This document shows positions 1-4,991 of a stretch of 5,345 nucleotides of DNA, piece after piece. The stretch spans positions 1 to 5,345 of the forward strand of contig JAGBFE010000270.1 in NCBI GenBank assembly GCA_018109965.1. The letters are read 5' to 3'. A program made the translations under genes and the position numbers. The notes under the pieces were generated by a model, which made no database searches, was not told where the DNA came from, and saw nothing but the letters and a program-made list of their open reading frames with translations. Numbering within the stretch: the first letter of the stretch is position 1; every line of letters begins with the position of its first letter. The stretch is from Oscillospiraceae bacterium. Lineage in GTDB: Bacteria > Bacillota_A > Clostridia > Oscillospirales > Ruminococcaceae.

Positions 1-764
1 CACAGGCAAACGGGGTGTGCGGCATCAAGCCACCCCACGGTGTATTGCAGTCAGACGGAATTATACCTATAGCCCGAACCCTTGACAGTGCAGGTCCAAT
101 GGCAAAAGATTTCACAATGGCGCTCAATCTTTATTCCGCAATGCGAGATGAGCCATTGCCGTCTTTGCAGCCACAGCCTGTTGAAAAAATGAAAATAGCG
201 GTTAACACTGCTCATCTGGAATACAATTCCGATGAAAACAAAGCTTTTCTTGATAAGTTAATTACCCTGCTTAAAAAGCAAGGTGCATCAGTATCAGAAA
301 TTGTGCAGGAATATACCGACCATCAGAATGTTATAATGCAGTGGGAATTCAAACCACATCTGGAACAGTATCTTGCAACATCAGCTGCCGGGCTGAAAAC
401 TCTGGAGGAAATTGTTCAGTGTTATGAAAACAACCCCGAAACAATGATGAAATATGGCATCAGACTGCTTAAAGCTGCTTTGGATGAAACTCCTGATGGT
501 CTTCAGGGTGAACCATATCTTGAGGTTATGGAACAGCGTGAGGAATTTATTGCAAACCTTGGAAGCCAAATTGAAGAGTACGATGCAGTTGTAGTGTATG
601 GGTATACAAATATAATGCACTTGTGCGGTTTGCCGTCTGTAACAGTGGCATCAAAGACAAAAGACAGCAATGGTGTACCATTTTGTGCTGTAATGTACGG
701 AACAGATGAATACAGACTGTACAGTACAGCCCTTGCAATAGAAAAACTATTCAGTGAATTATAG
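1..764 (+). CDS. Amidase-signature family enzyme, C-terminal part (5' partial)
   Basis: Amidase-signature enzymes hydrolyse amide bonds in the cytoplasm with a Ser-cisSer-Lys triad; the substrate here cannot be told. The reading frame is open from base 3, giving 253 visible residues ending in TAG at 762-764. It begins QANGVCGIKPPHG, the stretch that in this family directly follows the catalytic-serine loop (GGSIRxPA), and continues GIIPIARTLDSAGPMAKD, matching the family block GxxPxSxxxDxxGPMA. The tail (YDAVVVYGYTN, GLPSVTVAS, then GTDEYRLYSTALAIEKLF) fits the family's C-terminal substrate region. Members are usually about 450-490 residues, so roughly half the protein, including the whole triad, lies off the left edge. 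A GTG at 15-17 is an internal valine in a conserved motif, not a start. The usual GIKPT is GIKPP here. It converges with the peroxidase gene. Family call firm; substrate unknown. Confidence 0.88.
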   Translation, partial: QANGVCGIKPPHGVLQSDGIIPIARTLDSAGPMAKDFTMALNLYSAMRDEPLPSLQPQPVEKMKIAVNTAHLEYNSDENKAFLDKLITLLKKQGASVSEIVQEYTDHQNVIMQWEFKPHLEQYLATSAAGLKTLEEIVQCYENNPETMMKYGIRLLKAALDETPDGLQGEPYLEVMEQREEFIANLGSQIEEYDAVVVYGYTNIMHLCGLPSVTVASKTKDSNGVPFCAVMYGTDEYRLYSTALAIEKLFSEL

Positions 765-801
765 AATAACGATAAATAAAAAATTGAATTATTGCCAAAA
801 A

Positions 802-833
802 CAAACATCCCGACAAAACTGTCGGGATGTTTG
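802..833 (-). terminator. Intrinsic terminator between convergent amidase and peroxidase genes
   Basis: A perfect 13-bp stem (802-814 with 821-833, core CATCCCGAC/GTCGGGATG) encloses a 6-base loop. Read on the minus strand, the stem is followed by TTTTTGG, a proper U tail, so it mainly ends the peroxidase transcript 30 bases past its stop. On the plus strand only the TTT within the stem follows, so termination of the amidase transcript is plausible but weaker. Confidence 0.88.
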
Positions 834-862
834 CATATAACTGTTTTATTTAAATGTGCGGA

Positions 863-1402
863 TTAAAGCTGTTTTTCAATTTCAGCTTCAAGGTTCTTCA
901 TATCGGTAGGTTCAAAACGGGATACAATTTCACCATCGCGACTGATAAGGAATTTAGTAAAATTCCATTTTACGTTGCCGTTGTTTTTAAAATCTTTGTC
1001 CATCTTTTTTACAACGCCATTAAGCATTACACCCATAGGGGAGAGCCCAAAACCTTCAAATTTGGTGTTTTCAGTAAGCCATTTGAAAACAGGTATAGCG
1101 TTTTCTCCGTTTACATCACATTTTGCAAATCGAGGAAAGGTGGTGCCGAAATTCAATGTGCAAAAGCTTTGTATTTCATTGTCATCTCCGGGGGCCTGAT
1201 TGCCAAACTGATTGCACGGGAAATCAAGTACTTCAAAACCACGGTCTTTGTATTTATCGTATAATTTTTGCAGTTCTTCATATTGCGGTGTAAATCCACA
1301 GCCTGTTGCGGTGTTCACAACAAGCAAAACTTTTCCTCTGTAGCTGGCAAGGCAAACGTCATTGCCGTCAGGTGATTTTACTGTGAAATCGTAAATATTC
1401 AT
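863..1402 (-). CDS. gpx: Glutathione peroxidase-family thiol peroxidase (Cys type)
   Basis: This enzyme reduces hydrogen peroxide and organic hydroperoxides in the cytosol. It has 179 residues, slightly above the roughly 160 typical of bacterial members, and no signal peptide. Catalytic residues are all present: Cys35 in NTATGCGFTPQYEEL (codon TGT, so cysteine rather than selenocysteine), Gln69 in FGNQAPG, and Trp146-Asn147 in KWNFTKF. A second cysteine, Cys81 in the FCTLNFG block, is 46 residues after Cys35. That is the spacing of the peroxidatic/resolving pair Cys36/Cys82 in yeast Gpx3, so thioredoxin is the likelier reductant (inferred). Cys63 in FPCNQFG is the conserved third cysteine. 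The start is the ATG at 1400-1402, with GGAGG five bases upstream. A longer in-frame start (TTG at 1412-1414) would overlap that ribosome site and is rejected. It has its own promoter and terminator. Family call very firm; reductant inferred. Confidence 0.95.
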   Translation of the reverse strand: MNIYDFTVKSPDGNDVCLASYRGKVLLVVNTATGCGFTPQYEELQKLYDKYKDRGFEVLDFPCNQFGNQAPGDDNEIQSFCTLNFGTTFPRFAKCDVNGENAIPVFKWLTENTKFEGFGLSPMGVMLNGVVKKMDKDFKNNGNVKWNFTKFLISRDGEIVSRFEPTDMKNLEAEIEKQL

Positions 1403-1407
1403 GACAA

Positions 1408-1412
1408 CCTCC
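1408..1412 (-). promoter_or_regulatory. Ribosome binding site fixing the peroxidase start
   Basis: Minus-strand GGAGG lies five bases before ATG at 1402. It decides between that ATG and an upstream in-frame TTG at 1414, which would sit on top of the ribosome site. Confidence 0.85.
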
Positions 1413-1418
1413 AAACAA

Positions 1419-1443
1419 TTGCATATAATTGAATTGTGTGCAA
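1419..1443 (-). promoter_or_regulatory. Palindromic candidate operator of the peroxidase gene (OhrR/MarR-like)
   Basis: A 25-base interrupted palindrome is centred on G1431. On the plus strand its arms are TTGCATATAATT and AATTGTGTGCAA, which match at 10 of 12 positions. The inner 15 bases, TATAATTGAATTGTG, match the Bacillus subtilis OhrR operator core as I recall it (TACAATTAAATTGTA) at 12 of 15 positions. It overlies the predicted transcription start (about 1441), where a repressor would block initiation. A peroxide-sensing repressor would suit a peroxidase gene. No regulator gene is in the window, so the partner is inferred; a Fur/PerR-type site fits less well. Confidence 0.5.
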
Positions 1444-1447
1444 CTTA

Positions 1448-1476
1448 ATTATGTTTCCGAGAACCCGACTTGTCAA
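1448..1476 (-). promoter_or_regulatory. Vegetative (sigma-70/sigma-A) promoter of the peroxidase gene
   Basis: On the minus strand there is a perfect -35 TTGACA (1471-1476), a 17-base spacer, and -10 CATAAT (1448-1453, five of six consensus bases). The start would fall near 1441, giving a leader of about 39 bases. It lies between the upstream ZIP gene's terminator and the peroxidase ribosome site, so the peroxidase is transcribed independently. Confidence 0.85.
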
Positions 1477-1540
1477 TAATAAAATGTTCAATATGAGCAA
1501 TAATATACAGGATAAAAAAGGAAACAGGAACAATATACTA

Positions 1541-1584
1541 AAAAGTGTTAAGAAGGTTATATCTTAACCTATCTTAACACTTTT
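1541..1584 (-). terminator. Intrinsic terminator of the ZIP transporter gene
   Basis: A long AT-rich hairpin: 1541-1559 pairs with 1565-1584 over 19 base pairs with one bulged base (A1571) and a 5-base loop. It starts 23 bases past the ZIP stop. On the minus strand the stem ends ACACTTTTTAG, giving a short U run. It could also act on the plus strand, but no plus-strand gene leads into it. Confidence 0.8.
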
Positions 1585-1606
1585 ACTGTTTCATTATGTA
1601 TATACA

Positions 1607-2446
1607 TTATGCAAAGATAATCAGCAAGCCTACAAGCATACCGAAAATAGTTGAAAAAGCAGGCAGCTTGCTGTGATACATCAGTTTTGACTGTGGCACG
1701 ATTTCGCCAAAAACAACATACAGCATTGCGCCGCTGGCAAAACCAAGGCTTAATGCAAGACCCAAAGCGCCAAGTTCGCCAATCATATAACCAAGCAAAG
1801 CACCGATTATTGTAGGAACACCTGACATGGCAGTAATAAAAACAGCTTTCGCCTTGCCCATACCGCCGCTGATAAGCGGTACCGAAACTGCCATACCTTC
1901 GGGGATGTTGTGCAGGCCAATCAATATTGCCAGCACAAGTGCAGAACTGCCCATAACGCCGTTGTTGCTTGCATAGGAAGCACCAATGGTCATGCCTTCA
2001 GGCACATTGTGAAGGGCAATGGCACAGGCCATAATAACCCCGGCAATAAACAAAGACACTTTGTTGTCCTGTCTGGACTGATGATGTTCAAAATGGTCAC
2101 TGTGAATAAGTTCATTAAGGTCATCCGCTGTTTTTGGATGGTTTTCATCTATATGCGGAATTTCAGGATTTGTTTTGCGGTCGATAATATAGTTAAGGAT
2201 ATATATGACCGCTACACCAAGTGCGATTGAAAAAATAACAAAATATATACCGATATTTGTCTCGATAGCTTCTGTCACAAGGTCAAAGCATACTACGCTC
2301 AGCATAACCCCTGCCGCAAAGCTGAGCAATATACTTGCAATGCGGTTGGAATCCTTCTGCAGCATGGCACCGATAATACCGCCAAGGCCTGTACCTGCAA
2401 CACCTGCAATGGCGGTTGTAACAATCAAAGTTTCAATGACTCCCAT
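1607..2446 (-). CDS. ZIP-family divalent metal (zinc) transporter
   Basis: This is a cytoplasmic-membrane permease that carries Zn2+, and in some relatives Fe2+ or Mn2+, into the cell. It has 279 residues, the normal size of bacterial ZupT/GufA-like ZIP proteins. Hydrophobic segments fall at about 5-29, 36-56, 66-88, 130-152, 166-190, 199-222, 226-248 and 262-279, which suits the eight-helix fold. The two metal-site signatures are intact: HNVPEGM at 146-152 (helix 4) and HNIPEGM at 179-185 (helix 5); FGEIVPQS at 246-253 matches a later conserved block. The loop at 90-128 is hydrophilic and histidine-bearing (His98, His103, His115, His118, His121, His122), as in the variable metal-binding loop of the family. 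The ATG at 2444-2446 has GGAGA six bases upstream. The gene stands alone, with terminators on both sides. Family sure; metal specificity not readable. Confidence 0.93.
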   Translation of the reverse strand: MGVIETLIVTTAIAGVAGTGLGGIIGAMLQKDSNRIASILLSFAAGVMLSVVCFDLVTEAIETNIGIYFVIFSIALGVAVIYILNYIIDRKTNPEIPHIDENHPKTADDLNELIHSDHFEHHQSRQDNKVSLFIAGVIMACAIALHNVPEGMTIGASYASNNGVMGSSALVLAILIGLHNIPEGMAVSVPLISGGMGKAKAVFITAMSGVPTIIGALLGYMIGELGALGLALSLGFASGAMLYVVFGEIVPQSKLMYHSKLPAFSTIFGMLVGLLIIFA

Positions 2447-2499
2447 ACTTATCTCCGTTTATATATAATAATGTCATATTTTGTAAAATTAACATATAG

Positions 2500-2528
2500 A
2501 TAATAGCACATTGACAAAGGTAATACAA
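2500..2528 (-). promoter_or_regulatory. Candidate promoter of the ZIP transporter gene (extended -10)
   Basis: Minus-strand TGCTATTAT is an extended -10 (hexamer 2500-2505, TG at 2507-2508). A weak -35, TTGTAT (2523-2528), lies 17 bases upstream. The leader would be about 50 bases. Another pair nearer the gene (TTTACA with TATAAA, about 2461-2490) would start transcription at or past the ribosome site, so I prefer this one. No clear Zur, Fur or MntR box is visible. Confidence 0.4.
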
Positions 2529-2582
2529 TATGTTGCACGAATAATATATAAAACAGATAATTAAAGATGTTTTGCAGACAAT

Positions 2583-2610
2583 AAAAAGCCCCCGACTGAA
2601 TCAGTCGAGA
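2583..2610 (-). terminator. Intrinsic terminator upstream of the ZIP gene
   Basis: On the minus strand TCTCGACTG (2602-2610) pairs with CAGTCGGGG (2590-2598) over nine pairs, two of them G-U, with a 3-base loop, then GCTTTTT. No protein gene ends just upstream of it. It would stop read-through from the tRNA unit, or end a short transcript from the extended -10 at 2649-2657. It isolates the ZIP gene. The rest of 2447-2582 is very AT-rich and holds only the ZIP promoter and leader. Confidence 0.7.
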
Positions 2611-2648
2611 CATTTTGGTGACAAAAAGTATACATCAAAACAATCAAA

Positions 2649-2657
2649 ATTATAGCA
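2649..2657 (-). promoter_or_regulatory. Orphan extended -10 element
   Basis: Minus-strand TGCTATAAT is a perfect extended -10 (hexamer 2649-2654). No convincing -35 lies 16-18 bases upstream. Transcription would begin near 2642 and run only about 60 bases to the terminator at 2583-2610, with no open reading frame of note. Extended -10 promoters can work without a -35, so it is recorded, but it may be chance. Confidence 0.35.
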
Positions 2658-2824
2658 GGCACGGCGTATGCCATGTGCCGCTTTCATCTAAGAGGGTGAC
2701 AGAGATTTTTTCACAGTCTTGTCTGTGGAAAAATCCATTATGCAGGGTACCCCTGTGAGGGGAATGTTGCGGGAGCAACAAGGGGTGTGCCGTCTCCGGC
2801 GAGGAAATAATCCCCCTATGAAAG
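2655..2824. other. Structured GC-richer intergenic island (possible dispersed repeat or small RNA)
   Basis: This stretch is about 53% GC (my count over 2655-2814), against about 20% in 2461-2520. Visible pairings, in order: GGCACGGC (2658-2665) with GCC plus GTGCC (2670-2672, 2675-2679; two-base bulge); a 13-bp stem 2704-2716 with 2723-2735, fully paired on the plus strand with one U-G; CAGGG/CCCTG (2743-2755); TGTTGC-GGGA-GCAACA (2765-2780); and GCCG-TCTC-CGGC (2789-2800). CTTTCAT (2681-2687) pairs with ATGAAAG (2818-2824), and AGGG (2693-2696) with CCCT (2814-2817), closing around the last four. Frames through it give low-complexity Arg/His/Pro/Ser-rich peptides without ribosome sites, so coding is unlikely. 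The strand is unclear, because each strand gives one GNRA tetraloop. A MITE-like repeat, an RNA gene or a relic of mobile DNA beside the tRNA are all possible. Confidence 0.5.
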
Positions 2825-2843
2825 AAAAATCTCCAGAAAAACA

Positions 2844-2873
2844 AAAAATCCCAGTCGATTGACTGAGATTTTT
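2844..2873 (-). terminator. Intrinsic terminator of the tRNA-Leu transcript
   Basis: Starting one base past the encoded CCA, minus-strand AAAAATCTCAGTC pairs with GACTGGGATTTTT (one G-U pair, 4-base loop). The second arm runs into a U-rich tail, GATTTTTTGTTTTTC. This is a strong rho-independent terminator. Confidence 0.9.
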
Positions 2874-2874
2874 C

Positions 2875-2958
2875 TGGTGCGGGTGACAGGACTTGAACCT
2901 GCACATCGTAGACACCAGATCCTAAGTCTGGCGCGTCTGCCAATTCCGCCACACCCGC
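2875..2958 (-). tRNA. tRNA-Leu (anticodon UAG)
   Basis: An 84-base class II tRNA with CCA encoded. The acceptor stem is GCGGGTG (2952-2958) with CACCCGC (2879-2885), discriminator A, then CCA at 2875-2877. The D region reads GGCGGAATTGGCAGACGC, typical of leucine tRNAs. The anticodon stem CCAGA/TCTGG encloses the loop CTTAGGA, giving anticodon TAG, which reads CUA and, by wobble, other CUN codons. A class II variable arm follows, then the T arm GCAGG-TTCAAGT-CCTGT. The start is placed by the perfect 7-bp acceptor stem. It has its own consensus promoter and terminator and appears to be a single-tRNA unit. Confidence 0.97.
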
Positions 2959-2980
2959 ATATTGCAGCTAAAAACAAAGT

Positions 2981-3005
2981 GGTGCTATCCGTTACGAATA
3001 GCACC
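2981..3005 (-). terminator. Hairpin in the tRNA leader; likely terminator of the Na/Pi cotransporter gene
   Basis: GGTGCTAT (2981-2988) pairs with ATAGCACC (2998-3005), extended by two more pairs beyond a C-A mismatch, with a 3-base loop. On the minus strand ACTTTGTTTTT follows, a U-rich but interrupted tail. It lies 35 bases past the cotransporter stop and is the only hairpin between that gene and the tRNA. It also lies at the extreme 5' end of the transcript from the tRNA promoter (predicted start about 3004). Confidence 0.6.
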
Positions 3006-3010
3006 CTTTT

Positions 3011-3039
3011 ATTATATTTCAATTAACTTTTTTTGTCAA
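3011..3039 (-). promoter_or_regulatory. Perfect consensus promoter of tRNA-Leu
   Basis: Minus-strand TTGACA (3034-3039), exactly 17 bases of AT-rich spacer, then TATAAT (3011-3016): all twelve consensus bases at ideal spacing, as expected for a highly expressed stable RNA. The -35 directly abuts the stop codon of the upstream cotransporter gene (3040-3042). The leader before the mature tRNA would be about 46 bases, to be removed by RNase P. Confidence 0.93.
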
Positions 3040-4785
3040 TCAGATTTTGTACTGTGCTCTCATTTTGTCAAGCATTGAATAGTAGTATTCGTTGCTGTCT
3101 TCTTTGAGGCCTTTTACATAACCATGAGGTGCAAAGCTGTCACCTTCTGCTTCGATAATTGCAATTGCAATGTTGGAGCAGTGGTCAGCAATTCTCTTGC
3201 AGTTGTTGAGCAGTTCAGAAAGAGAGAAGCCAAGTTCAATTGTACAGTGATTGTTTTTAAGTCTTTCGATATGAAGGTTTTTGATTTCTCTTGCAATTTC
3301 GTCGATAACTCTTTCAAGAGGTTCAACTCTGAGTGCAACTTTGGAATCTTCGTTTACAAAAGCATCCATTGTGAGGGAAACAATTTCCAGTACAGCATTT
3401 TTGAGAACTCTGATTTCTTCGTTTGCCTGTGTGGAGAATTCAACATCTTTTTCGTGCATTTCTTTGGAAAGTTTTGAAATGTTGAGAGCATGGTCTCCAA
3501 GACGTTCAAAGTCACCGATAATATGCAGGATTTTTGTGAGTTCCTTACTGTCTTTAAGACTGAGGTCCTGTGCGGAAACCTTGAGCAGATATGTGCCAAG
3601 ATTGTCTTCGTATCTATCTATTTTAGCTTCTTTTTCAGCAATCAGCACACTTGTTTCTTCGTTCCATTTGTCCAACAGGGAAACAGATTTGATAAGAGCA
3701 TCGCTTGCTTCGCTTGCCATTTTGCGCAATGCAATTTTGCTCTGTTCAATAGCGATAGCAGGTGTGTTGATAAGACGTTCGTCCAGAATCTGGAATTTTT
3801 CTTTCTGTTCATCATCTTTGATAGTGAGATAAGCAAGTTTTTCAAGCACACGGTTGAGAGGAAGAAGAATTGCAGTTGCAGTTACGTTGAAGAGAGTGTG
3901 GATAACCGCAATGCCTGCAGCATTGATGCTGTCTCCGATAAATTCAAATCCGATTACTGCATTAAGAGTGTAGAAGATAATCATAAAGCCCAGAGAGCCT
4001 ATAACGTTGAAGTACAGGTGAACAACAGCAGTTCTTCTTGCGTTTTTATTTGCACCAAAGCAGGAGAGAATAGCTGTGATACATGTACCTATATTCTGGC
4101 CCATAATGATTGGCAGGGCACTGCCGTATGTTACAGCGCCTGTAACGGAAAGTGCCTGTAGAATACCAACAGAAGCAGAGGAAGACTGAATAACAGCGGT
4201 GAGCAATGCACCAACCAGCAAACCGAGAACAGGGTTTGTAAAGAGTGTAAACAGCTGTGTGAATTCAGGCACATTAGCCAATGGTTTTACTGCACCGGAC
4301 ATAAGGTCCATACCTGTCATAAGGATAGTAAAACCAAGAAGAATAACACCAATGTTCTTTTTCTTTTCCTGTTTTGCTGCCATGTAGAGCAGAATGCCGA
4401 TAAAAGCAAGGATAGGTGCAAAGGAGGATGGCTTCATCAGTGTCATAAAGAAGCTGTCGCCCTGAATGCCGGAAAGTGACAAAATCCAGGCTGTAACTGT
4501 TGTACCAACGTTGGCGCCCATAATAATACCGATTGCCTGACTCAAAGTCATAAAACCGGAGTTAACAAAACCAACAACCATAACTGTTGTGGCAGAAGAA
4601 GACTGAATGATTGCAGTTACAACAAGACCGAGCAAAAAGCCTTTAAGTGGACTGGAAGTAAGTTTTTCAAGAATGGAGTGCAGCTTGCTGCCTGCCTGTT
4701 TTTCCAAAGCTTTGCCCATAACATCCATACCGTAAAGGAACATGGCAAGACCGCCAAGAAGTTTAAATACATTAAAAATACTCAT
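3040..4785 (-). CDS. Na+/phosphate cotransporter (NptA/PNaS family) with C-terminal PhoU-like domain
   Basis: This membrane protein imports inorganic phosphate with sodium. It has 581 residues. The N-terminal half (about 1-320) is hydrophobic and carries the inverted-repeat signatures of the family twice: QSSSATT (61-67) with GANVGTT (90-96), and QSSSASV (200-206) with GQNIGTC (229-235). The half from about 340 to 560 is helical and charged and looks like two PhoU repeats, with GDFERLGDHALNIS (424-437) and CKRIADHCSNIA (529-540) matching the metal-binding motif of each repeat. In phosphate regulation PhoU proteins restrain transport and signalling, so the tail is probably a cytoplasmic regulatory domain (inferred). 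The overall length is normal for this fused form. The ATG at 4783-4785 has AGGA/GAGG 7-8 bases upstream. It is a single-gene unit. The upstream DNA carries TTTACA repeats resembling PhoP boxes, suggesting induction by phosphate starvation. Confidence 0.94.
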   Translation of the reverse strand: MSIFNVFKLLGGLAMFLYGMDVMGKALEKQAGSKLHSILEKLTSSPLKGFLLGLVVTAIIQSSSATTVMVVGFVNSGFMTLSQAIGIIMGANVGTTVTAWILSLSGIQGDSFFMTLMKPSSFAPILAFIGILLYMAAKQEKKKNIGVILLGFTILMTGMDLMSGAVKPLANVPEFTQLFTLFTNPVLGLLVGALLTAVIQSSSASVGILQALSVTGAVTYGSALPIIMGQNIGTCITAILSCFGANKNARRTAVVHLYFNVIGSLGFMIIFYTLNAVIGFEFIGDSINAAGIAVIHTLFNVTATAILLPLNRVLEKLAYLTIKDDEQKEKFQILDERLINTPAIAIEQSKIALRKMASEASDALIKSVSLLDKWNEETSVLIAEKEAKIDRYEDNLGTYLLKVSAQDLSLKDSKELTKILHIIGDFERLGDHALNISKLSKEMHEKDVEFSTQANEEIRVLKNAVLEIVSLTMDAFVNEDSKVALRVEPLERVIDEIAREIKNLHIERLKNNHCTIELGFSLSELLNNCKRIADHCSNIAIAIIEAEGDSFAPHGYVKGLKEDSNEYYYSMLDKMRAQYKI

Positions 4786-4836
4786 AAAATTTTCCTCAAA
4801 TTATTTTTAAACCTTATTTTTTACATTAACAAGTTT

Positions 4837-4845
4837 AATATACCA
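4837..4845 (-). promoter_or_regulatory. Candidate extended -10 of the Na/Pi cotransporter gene
   Basis: Minus-strand TGGTATATT (hexamer 4837-4842) is an extended -10. The position 17 bases upstream holds only TGTGCA, a poor -35, as is usual for promoters needing an activator. The start would be near 4830, giving a leader of about 45 bases. Confidence 0.4.
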
Positions 4846-4846
4846 A

Positions 4847-4893
4847 TGTAAATGCTTAATGCACAGTTTTGTAAAGTTTGTGTAAAATTTACA
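4847..4893 (-). promoter_or_regulatory. Candidate PhoP-box cluster (TTTACA repeats) of the Na/Pi cotransporter gene
   Basis: On the minus strand TTTACA occurs at 4881-4886, 4870-4875 and 4847-4852. The first two are exactly 11 bases apart; the third is 23 bases on, with a degenerate copy (TGTGCA, 4860-4865) between. TTTACA fits the Gram-positive PhoP consensus (TT(A/T/C)A(C/T)A, about 11-base period). The cluster covers about -17 to -56 relative to the predicted start, the usual place for PhoP activation. The outer copy also forms a perfect 6-1-6 palindrome, TGTAAAATTTACA (4881-4893). The regulon is inferred, and AT-rich DNA makes partial matches common. Confidence 0.5.
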
Positions 4894-4938
4894 GCCGAAA
4901 CAACAGAAAGACAGTAACAGATAATATGAGCTGAAAAC

Positions 4939-4971
4939 AAAAATCCGACAGAATATTTCTGTCGGATTTTT
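4939..4971 (-). terminator. Strong intrinsic terminator of the DHHW-family gene
   Basis: A perfect 15-bp stem (4939-4953 with 4957-4971, core ATCCGACAGAA/TTCTGTCGGAT) with a 3-base loop. On the minus strand the arm ends in TTTTT, then GTTTT; on the plus strand it ends in TTTTTT, so it can act both ways. It lies 20 bases past the DHHW stop and separates that gene from the cotransporter promoter. Confidence 0.92.
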
Positions 4972-4991
4972 TGCGTGTTGTATTTATGATT

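Noticed and set aside
15..17. GTG as the start of the amidase
   Set aside because: The frame is open upstream, the GTG falls inside the conserved NGVxGIKP motif, and no ribosome site precedes it.
854..1264. Plus-strand 136-residue frame opposite the peroxidase gene
   Set aside because: Antisense shadow of an intact glutathione peroxidase-family gene; no ribosome site and no family resemblance.
1403..1414. Longer peroxidase start at a TTG (183 residues)
   Set aside because: The GGAGG ribosome site is inside this extension and is ideally placed for ATG 1402; family members begin near the MNIYDF stretch.
1419..1443. PerR/Fur-type 7-1-7 box at the peroxidase promoter
   Set aside because: The central symmetry fits 7-1-7, but the bases agree poorly with TTATAATNATTATAA; the OhrR-like core is a better match.
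2640..2958. Integrated element using the tRNA-Leu 3' end as attachment site
   Set aside because: No integrase or phage-like gene is present and I see no second copy of the tRNA 3' end downstream. The island may be mobile in origin but not as a tRNA-targeted integrative element on this evidence.
2650..3022. Three overlapping minus-strand reading frames (100, 75 and 68 residues) across the tRNA and the island
   Set aside because: They translate straight through the tRNA, its terminator and the hairpin island, have no ribosome binding site, and give compositionally odd peptides. They are artefacts of a stop-poor RNA region.
3281..4161. Long plus-strand frames (183 and 223 residues) opposite the Na/Pi cotransporter
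   Set aside because: They are antisense shadows of a gene with clear family motifs; no ribosome sites and no recognisable domains.
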